Shown here: positions 57,157 through 64,000 of the stretch, piece after piece
Numbering within the stretch: position 1 is the first letter of the stretch
How the letters are laid out: each line of letters opens with the position of its first letter
Origin: Sclerotiophoma versabilis
Lineage: Eukaryota > Ascomycota > Dothideomycetes > Pleosporales > Didymellaceae
Direction of reading: 5' to 3'
DNA: 64,000 bases
Assembly (NCBI GenBank): GCA_012274445.1
Contig: JAAROD010000049.1
Span: forward strand, 310,001 to 374,000
Notes under the pieces: model-generated
The model's database searches: none
Seen by the model: only the letters and a program-made list of their open reading frames with translations
Told to the model about the DNA's origin: nothing
Made by a program: the position numbers and the translations under genes

Positions 57157-59075
57157 ATGCCAAACTTCGCTTTCGGCGCCAAAGCGCCCAACAGCAACGC
57201 TGTTGCGGCTCGCGCAGAAGCGCCTCAGTTTGAGAAAGTCAACTGGCGCAAGGAGCCTAACATGCGTAAGCTCTACTTTTGGGCTTGCGTCCTTTGTGTT
57301 GCTTCGGCCACCACAGGTTACGATGGGTGAGTTTCAAGACAAATTTGCCTAATGATGTGTGCTGATTATTTTGCTAGTATGATGATGAACTCCTCGCAAC
57401 AGATGGATCGATGGACGAACTACTTCGACAAGCCTGACGATAACCGCTTGGGTCTCATGAACAACGCCTACAACATTGGTTCTATCGTCAGTTTCTTCCT
57501 CGTGTAAGACTGCGCTCCTGATCTCAACCGTGATACAAGATACTGATTGGTATCACACAGACCTTTCGCCGCTGAATGGTGGGGCCGCAAGATCCCCATC
57601 GCCATTGGCTGCACCATTATGATTGCAGGTGCTCTCGTCTCAACCTTCGCGAAGAATTGGGAGACATACATGGCTGGTCGCATGGTCCTTGGTTTTGGCA
57701 ACAGTTTCGCACAGATGTGCTCGCCCATTCTCCTTACTGAAATCTGCCATCCCCAACACCGCGCCAAATTCACAGCTGTCTACAATTGTCTGTGGAATTT
57801 GGGAGCTCTTTTTGTCGCCTGGATTGCCTGGGGCACATCACAAGCTGGCAACGAGTGGTCCTGGAGGTCAATCACCCTTCTCCAGGGTCTGCCTTCTGCC
57901 ATCCAGCTTTGCTTCATCTATTGGGTTCCGGAGTCGCCTAGAGTACGTTTGACAACCTTTCATATTTCTTTGCTGCTGATGCTAACCATATATCAGTGGC
58001 TTATCTCTAAAGAGCGCTATGAAGATGCTCTGAATATGCTTGCGTACTACCATGCGAACGGCGACCAGAACAACACAACCGTGCAGTTCGAATACCAGGA
58101 GATGAAGGAGACTATCCGGATGGAAGTGGATGCGTCCAAGAACACCAGCTACCTTGACTTCCTCAGGACCCGAGGCAACCGCTGGAGATTGGCTATCTTG
58201 ATCTCCCTCGGTATCATTTCGCAATACAGCGGCAACGCTCTGTTCTCCAACTATATCAACCTTGTCTACGAGGGCGCTGGAATCACGAGCCAGAACCAGA
58301 AGATGGGTGTAAGTACTAAAGGTCTTTGAAAAGCCCAGTGTTCAGTTGCTGACATGTAGTAGCTTACTGGCGGTGAACGAATCCTGGCTTTGACTGTCTC
58401 CGTCTACGCAGCTACCCTGATCGACAGGGTCGGTCGACGCAAGCTTTTCTTAATCGCAACCACCGGTAAGCGCTCCCCCATATCACTCTATTCTACAAGC
58501 TAATCGATTAAAGGTATGGTCGTCAACTTCATCTGCTGGACCATTACCTGCGCCATCTATGAGAACTCTGGCGAAACTAACGCGGCTGCCGGCTACGCGC
58601 AGATCCCCTTCATCTGGATATTCGGCGTCTTCTACTCGCTCGCCTGGTCTGGTCTGCTCGTTGCTTACGCTCTGGAAATCCTGCCTTACAGTCTCCGTGG
58701 TAAGGGTCTGATGATCATGAACATCACCGTTCAGGCTATCCTTGCTGTCGGCGGTCAGACAAATCCCGTTGCTTGGAAGCGCCTGCCAAACCACTGGAAT
58801 CTTGCGCTCTTCTACACTGTGAGTGCCCCGCTCGGGGTTTCTAACATCGTTACCAACGACGATGCTGACTGCTATAGTGCTGGATCTGCGTTGAACTTGT
58901 CTGGGTCTACTTCGTTTACCCCGAGACCAAGGGACCGACACTTGAGGAGATTGGCAGGATCTTCGACGGCGACGATGCTGTTGCGCATATCGACATGAAG
59001 GAGGTAGAGAGGGAGATTGAGGAGCGCGACGTCCTCGACGAGAAGACTCCTCAGGTTGCTGAGAGGCGTGTCTGA
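57157..59075 (+). CDS. MFS sugar transporter (lactose permease/hexose-transporter type)
   Basis: Predicted 531-residue plasma-membrane proton symporter or facilitator of the sugar-porter family. Seven exons: 57157-57326, 57378-57503, 57561-57942, 57997-58308, 58363-58465, 58514-58818 and 58878-59075. All introns are 48-59 bp and phase-consistent. Landmarks: GYDG in helix 1, WWGRKIPI after helix 2, the GRMVLGFGNSF block, PESPRWLISKERYEDA before the central loop, DRVGRRKLF after helix 8, and PETKGPTLEEIGRIFDG after helix 12. Helix-forming segments in between give about 12 passes. The start MPNFAFGAKAPN lies in an adequate context. Substrate cannot be read from the sequence; lactose/cellobiose or hexoses are the family options. 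Confidence 0.9.
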
Positions 59076-59544
59076 GTGCCTCAATGGCTAGTAGACGCTC
59101 CAATCGAGACGTCATCAAGTCGAGGTGGTAATGAATGGGCTGTTGGGACATTCGGTCTGTACACCGTCGTTACAGGTAGTTGAACAATATTGTATCTGCT
59201 CATGGCCCCGTGTACTTGAACTAGCTTACTTCAAGAGTGATCAGTGACCAAGCTGCATATACAGGAGTAAACGTTTGACCCTTGGTAGATATATGTCTAT
59301 AACTGTGCGAATACGTCTGTCTCTAACAACGCATCAACGCAAAGTAATGAGTTTTCGTGGCATAGCGCAGTAAAAGAGCGTTTGCACTCTTAGCCCTAGA
59401 GACACTTTAGCTCGTCTGTAACTTACCGAGATATGTAGTAGATCTCCGATAGATTTAGTAGTTTTTTTGGTCATGGTGTTGCACGTGGTCAATGTGCCTG
59501 TAACAATCAATCGATACATTCTTCCATCAAACGAATCGACCTAA
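59076..59544. other. Convergent intergenic region
   Basis: About 470 bp between the 3' ends of the sugar transporter and the membrane-protein gene. No gene seen. Confidence 0.5.
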
Positions 59545-61587
59545 TTATGACCCGCAATTGGCAGCAATTATATATCTTCCTTCCCCCTCATGACGCAGGC
59601 CTACTTTCCTCTGGTGAATCCCTTTTCTCTTCAAAAGCTTCTTCAAGTCACGATCCGTCTCACTTGTGCTGCTCTCCATTACCTGCGCGATATCTTCGCT
59701 TTTCAATTGGCGCACGGCGGACCACGCGCTTCCAAGTAAATTGTCAGGACCGCCAGAGATGACGTAGCAGACTGTGATGACGAGTACAAGACTTAAATGG
59801 CAGACTAGAATTGCAGTGACGGTCCAGTATCCCCAGCCGGGCTTGGGTCGGAGGGCGTTTACAAACATTTGTGTTTGAGTCGAGTTGTCTAGTAGATCGT
59901 AGGAAAGGATGTTGTTGTAGTATGCCAAGGTATAGTGCATCGTCAGAAATGCTTGTATGACAAGAGCAGGTCGTGCAGTTTCATCCAAGATATCGCTCAG
60001 TACTGAAGCCTGCACGAATTCGAATGCGGGCAGATCGGTGCTGACGTACCCAGGCGGGGAGAGGGAAATAGATCCTGTTCGGGATGATTTGTTGGTCCAG
60101 GTTGGGGCCACGTCTTGCTCGTAAGCTGCCCATCGCCAGTCTGTTGTTTCCTTTGTAAAGTTCCCAGGGATAGTTGGAGCTGTAACGTATTTGTCAAGTG
60201 CAAGCAAACCACGCTCTTCTATAGAAAGATTCTGAGTGACGGCACCAAGCTGACGGCGAATCGCTGTTGTTGACAGTCTAGCCCTACTGGAGTTCCAGGC
60301 TAGAGATGGTTCTGTTGTATTTGAAGGGCGACTGGCTTCAATATGCAAGTATTGACTTTTGTGCAGAGACAAGCAAGCACTGACATCGATGGAATATTTC
60401 GACCATCCGGGACCGAATGAGTAGCGAGTCCATTCCGAACCCTCGCTTGGCTCAGGCTCGTCGGTTCCATCCTTCCCATTTACTTGCAGTATTTTGAGCA
60501 CTAGATAAATTTCGCCTCTTCTTTGCCATTTTACCGGATAATTATCGATAGAATCAGTGGCAGACATGTTGAAAAGACAGTGGGCAGTGAAAGAGTTAAG
60601 GCTGCACAGAAGGGTTTGGGGCGCATAACTGGGGAGCGAGCAGTTGAGAGTTCCATCTTGGAGAAGAGATCTTAACTGAACTGGAGCTCCGTGTTCGAAA
60701 TCTGCCCGGATGTCGCCCGCGAATGTGTAATTTTGCACTGTCGCATTGAGTCGAGGCTTTACGCAGATAGTTCGTACAAAGACAGCACCAGCCGTGCCCG
60801 AGAAAGCACGGATGCTCGAGCGCCGTTCCGAAGAAGAAAAGGGAAGAAATGCCCTGGTTTGTAGGCCAGTGTCGTGCAACCGAGGTGTGGTAATCGGAGA
60901 CAGCGAGGCTTCAGCGAAAGATGGGAATTGACTAGGTCGATAACGCCAATAATCTTCACCAGAATTCCATCTTGCAGGCCAGCTAACACCATACAATGAA
61001 GAAGTGGTTTCGAGGCTTCCGGGGACTACCCCCAAGTGTAGATCGGAAAGTAAAGCTGTGGAGGTGATGTTAGAGACAGTCGCGGTCAAGGCCAGGCAAA
61101 GTGTAAGCAGGCCAGTGGTCGATAGCCGTAACATTTGCTTTCCTATCAACGGAAGCACGAGGGACGATGGTCCTGGATTTGCATAACGGAGGAGCGAGAC
61201 GGCAGCGGCGTCCGGCAGGGAAGTCTGACACCAGCAGAGCGCGAGAGCTGCTAACATTGCTGTACCTGCCAAAGCTTGAAATGTGATCGAAGAACGGATG
61301 ACTAGAGCAGCCAGTGTAACAGACCGCGTACACCATCCGTTCACTATAATTCGTCGCCACGTTTCGTTGTTGCTATCGCCCCACTATAGGAATGAGATGA
61401 AGCCGAACGAAGCAAGAATCGACAGCGTCCCTAATACGAGGGCGCTGACTGAGCACCAGCCCATTCGATTGACGATTGAATGCTTTCTCTTTTGTGCGTA
61501 TGCAGTTTCGGTGGATTCAGGGTTGTCAGGCTTAGGTTTGTCAGGACTTTGTGTGAGCAGAGGTTCTGAATCATAAGGAAGCGTCAT
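59545..61587 (-). CDS. Multi-pass membrane protein of unknown function, interrupted by in-frame TAG (possible pseudogene)
   Basis: From the ATG at 61587 the frame runs MTLPYDSEPLL, a polar segment, then a hydrophobic helix (VLGTLSILASFGFISFL) that meets TAG at 61384-61386. The same frame then continues without interruption for about 613 codons (WGDSNNETWRRI; WCTRSVTLAALVIRSSI) to 59545. Further hydrophobic helices occur at MLAALALCW, LLTLCLALTATV and, near the C-terminus, AILVCHLSLVLVITVCYVI. The large central region has many Asn-x-Ser/Thr sites and is probably extracytosolic. The layout (conserved LP-Y-SEPLL start, FL-W-x-N-x-TW after helix 1) resembles an uncharacterised multi-pass family I associate with Pleosporales. 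The product could be truncated, read through, or begin at the later ATG at 61257. Confidence 0.62.
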
Positions 61588-62253
61588 CTCAAGGATATCT
61601 GATAGGAACAGCTCGTACAAACAGTGAACGGAGCTGCTGTAACGATCTGCTAATAACGATGAGGATATTTGTTTGCATTCCTTGTCAGGCCGGTGAAGTA
61701 ATGGTCACAGCTTGATCACAAAGTCGTGGCAAAGAGCAGACAAGGCTGAGATGTCTGAACATCCCAACGCAAAAGCTCTCTAGTCGTTACCCTGTCTGTG
61801 CAACACGAAAGGGGCTATCACTTCGCTCATTGATTAGCTGCAGAGACATAGTGAGAGCATGCTGACCTCCTATAACTTCCAAGGTTGTTCGAGTTAGGCG
61901 CTCTCCTTGCATACGCTACTGAAGTCTCAGAAGGGATATCGAGACGCCTTTGCCTCCTAGACATAGATTTACAACAAGACGATTGCAAGGCTAGAGCCAA
62001 CACCAAAACATCATACATAAACTACTGTCAGTGAGAAGTATGCTTATAGGATGTGTTTAAGTTTATCGCCTATCTGCACTTTCAGCCTGATTCTAGTGGC
62101 GTGGCTAGAAGGGCCCGATGTGTCTATGCTGTATCGGCTACGCACTCGTTCGTCTACAGGAGTGCCTTGTGGCGTCCAGAGTCATGTCGCAAGGCTCATT
62201 TGTTGTGCCAAATGAGCGTCCGTAACGAGTCCCAATGATCCGACTGTACGTAA
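61588..62253. other. Intergenic region, nothing recognised
   Basis: About 670 bp between the membrane-protein gene and the 3' end of the PMP24-like gene. No gene or repeat supported. Confidence 0.5.
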
Positions 62254-63082
62254 CTACAATTTCGTTAGCAAATGCACTCGCCCAGTTATCAAAGATACCC
62301 ACATGTAGCTCATGCTGCTCCTCAAACTGCTCTGCACAGTCTCCGGATGCCATCTAAACAGGTACATAACCATCGCCCAGCTCAAACTTGCAAAAGCCGG
62401 CCATCCATTCCTTATCAGACTTCTCCTCATCTCACCATCCCCAAACAGCTCCCACCCTCCTCCGCCGCCCGGTGTCCCAGCAACATGTCTGGGCTGTACA
62501 GCCAGCTTTGCCAGAGCTAATGCCACTCGAGCAAACACGTATATAACGATCTGCTGAGAGACTGAATTGTGGATTGTGCGGCCGAAGACGGTGTAGCCGC
62601 CGAGCAAGCCAGCGAGGAAGGCGTCGTAGTGGCGCTCCTTGCCCGTGGGCGAGGTGTGACGGAGGAAAAGCATGGTTGTTTTGTAGACGAGGGCGAAGAG
62701 GCCGAGGTTGCGGGCGTGTTGCCGTGTGGCTTTGTAGACGAGCCAGCATTTGGATCGTATTCTAGGCTTGTCAGTGGCTGGGTCTGAGGAAGAGACTGTT
62801 GATGCGGTACGTACGTTCCAGAGCGGAAGAGGAAGATCATCCTGAGGTATGGTCAGATTCTCTGTCTTAACGATAGATAGTGGAGGACGTACACAAGTGC
62901 ATGCGGGAAGCGCACTTTGGCTCCGTAGACGATGCCATTTCGCACACCTTTTACCAGTGTGAGGATGTCATGGTACTTCGGGTCGAGTACGATCTTCTCC
63001 AGCGCAGACTGTTATATACATTAGTATCCCTATCATAGGCTGTCCTGCGCTTTCGCACCTCGAGCGCATGTAATCTGTCCAT
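62254..63082 (-). CDS. PMP24/PXMP4-type peroxisomal membrane protein
   Basis: Predicted 224 residues, Tim17/Tim22/Tim23/Pmp24 superfamily, an integral peroxisomal membrane protein of unknown transport role. Four exons: 63059-63082, 62893-63008, 62815-62841 and 62254-62761, with introns of 50, 51 and 53 bp. The phase-consistent joins give MDRLHALE, then KYHDILTLVKGVRNGIVYGAK, then FLFRSGT followed by IRSKCWLVYKATRQHARNL. The last exon has DAFLAGLLGGYTVFGR and NSVSQQIVIYVFARV, the Gly-rich paired helices of the family, and ends PETVQSSLRSSMSYM. After that Met the called frame runs 15 more codons, whereas the next frame reads DNWASAF, more like the family end, so a small frame change or extra splice near 62300 is possible. 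Confidence 0.85.
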
Positions 63083-63627
63083 GTCTTGTTCTCTGAGACA
63101 GGCTCTGTTGTGCCTCGGTACGCGCAAATGACGCGCAGCTCCTGCTTCAACAGTCAAACCTCGTGTGGGCGATAACGTCAGGATCGAAAGGAGCGAGGAT
63201 GGAAGGAGCGGTGAAAGTATGAAGTGTGGTACATTAGATCGAGCCGCAAGCTTGAGCGAAACAGCCGGCTATCGAGCTGGGTGCGGTCGACGGGTATTTG
63301 GCCTCGGCATAGCGTCACATTGTCGGCGAAAGCTTCCCCACATTGGATGGTGCCCCAGATTACGCTAACGTGACTAGGGCCATTGGCATGTGAGATTGAG
63401 GTGCATGTTCACATGTTCGTGCTCGAAATTGGCTTGTGTTCCTCATCAGCTTGCATTTCAGATGAGCACTTGATGTATCTGGCTCTTATGTATATGACAA
63501 CTACATGTGTCGCTTTATAGTATGCTTTTGTGAACTCCATCCAACGCCGTAAGCTACCCAATGCTTCTATGGGGTATCGCGCAATAATGAACAACTCGTT
63601 ACGCCCAAGATGATGCTGCATACTGCC
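63083..63627. other. Intergenic region, nothing recognised
   Basis: About 545 bp between the PMP24-like start and the 3' end of the carrier gene. No gene seen. Confidence 0.5.
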
Positions 63628-64000
63628 TCAGTCGACCCGCCTCTCTGGCCAATGCTTCTTCAGCTCCTCGTATATAGTGAAAATGAATGCAGAGCTGGGT
63701 ATCGACCGTGCGACAGTGATGCCGCAGCCACGGTACATGCCCTTGATACCATGATCCCTCCACAGTGCTTTTCCAACAGCCCCAAATGTGGACCGGCCGC
63801 CAGTCAACTTCCCTACGTCTTCTGTCTGCATGCGTGATTTTATGGTGTCCGCGGGGTAAAACGCGAAGTTGTACGCTGCGCCAGCAATGGATCCGGCCGC
63901 CATACGTTGGTAGATTGGCAGGTCTTCGCTGGTAGATTTATTGACCTTCTTGAAGACGATCTTCATACCTTCGTAGCCACCAAACCACGCGGCGCCACCA
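63628..64000 (-). CDS. Mitochondrial carrier (SLC25 family), 3' part; possibly ornithine carrier
   Basis: The C-terminal 124 residues of an inner-membrane carrier; the 5' part lies beyond the window. The fragment begins within GGAAWFGGYEGMK, contains the third-repeat signature PADTIKSRMQT (Px[D/E]xx[K/R]), then ALWRDHGIKGMYRGCGITVARSIPSSAFIFTIYEELKK and ends WPERRVD. The YRGCGITVARSIPSSA segment with Arg and Ser on the substrate-contact helix is typical of the basic amino-acid branch (Ort1/AmcA ornithine carriers), but the contact residues of repeats 1 and 2 are not visible, so the substrate is tentative. Confidence 0.88.
   Translation of the reverse strand, partial: GGAAWFGGYEGMKIVFKKVNKSTSEDLPIYQRMAAGSIAGAAYNFAFYPADTIKSRMQTEDVGKLTGGRSTFGAVGKALWRDHGIKGMYRGCGITVARSIPSSAFIFTIYEELKKHWPERRVD

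Overview
The window is nuclear DNA of a filamentous ascomycete (Pezizomycotina). A Dothideomycete, probably of the Pleosporales, is my best guess. Support: nearly all introns are 46-70 bp GT-AG introns with CTAAC-like branch points, the genes are mostly compact housekeeping orthologues, and an AT-rich block carries the signature of repeat-induced point mutation (RIP). The order-level placement is inferred from general resemblance of the protein families and was not tested by a search.

Region 1 (1 to about 13,040) is an AT-rich, gene-free block of degraded transposons full of TAA/TAG stops. Recognisable inside it are a Ty3/gypsy element (RT end, RNase H, integrase, chromodomain; about 1-1960), a complete but inactivated Fot1/pogo DNA transposon with 51-bp terminal inverted repeats (6188-8035), and immediately after it the reverse transcriptase and RNase H of a Ty1/copia element (8036 to about 9560). 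A 61-bp direct repeat lies 9.44 kb apart (2792 and 12234), and there is a 64-unit AGT microsatellite (10242-10433). The block ends abruptly near 13,040.

Region 2 (13.1-21.7 kb) is lower in gene density: an AlkB-type dioxygenase with an N-terminal PIP-box-like peptide, a Zn2Cys6 transcription factor with at least four exons, a weak small ORF, and a frameshifted NmrA/EasG-like reductase relic.

Region 3 (21.7-28.7 kb) holds two divergent pairs: GRX3/4-type glutaredoxin with RPF2, and MMS19 with MTD1-type folate dehydrogenase. The glutaredoxin and MMS19 both belong to cytosolic iron and iron-sulfur handling.

Region 4 (28.7-38.7 kb) has wide intergenic spaces, a membrane-anchored TAP-like alpha/beta hydrolase, a glycine-rich RRM protein with a predicted 18-nt microexon, and a fungal protein of unknown function.

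Region 5 (38.7-55.5 kb) is dense and conserved: inorganic pyrophosphatase with a long in-frame 5' extension that could encode a mitochondrial presequence, mL53 and SEC20 (divergent), RTC4-like and RCL1 (divergent), and KEX2 and a very large PhoD-like phosphatase (divergent across a GC-rich 1-kb spacer carrying minisatellites).

Region 6 (55.5-64 kb) contains a seven-exon MFS sugar transporter, a multi-pass membrane protein gene interrupted by an in-frame TAG, a PMP24-type peroxisomal membrane protein, and the 3' end of an SLC25 mitochondrial carrier running off the window.

Exon boundaries were derived by eye from splice signals, reading phase and family resemblance. They are predictions, not transcript evidence. 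I saw no tRNA, rRNA or CRISPR array.
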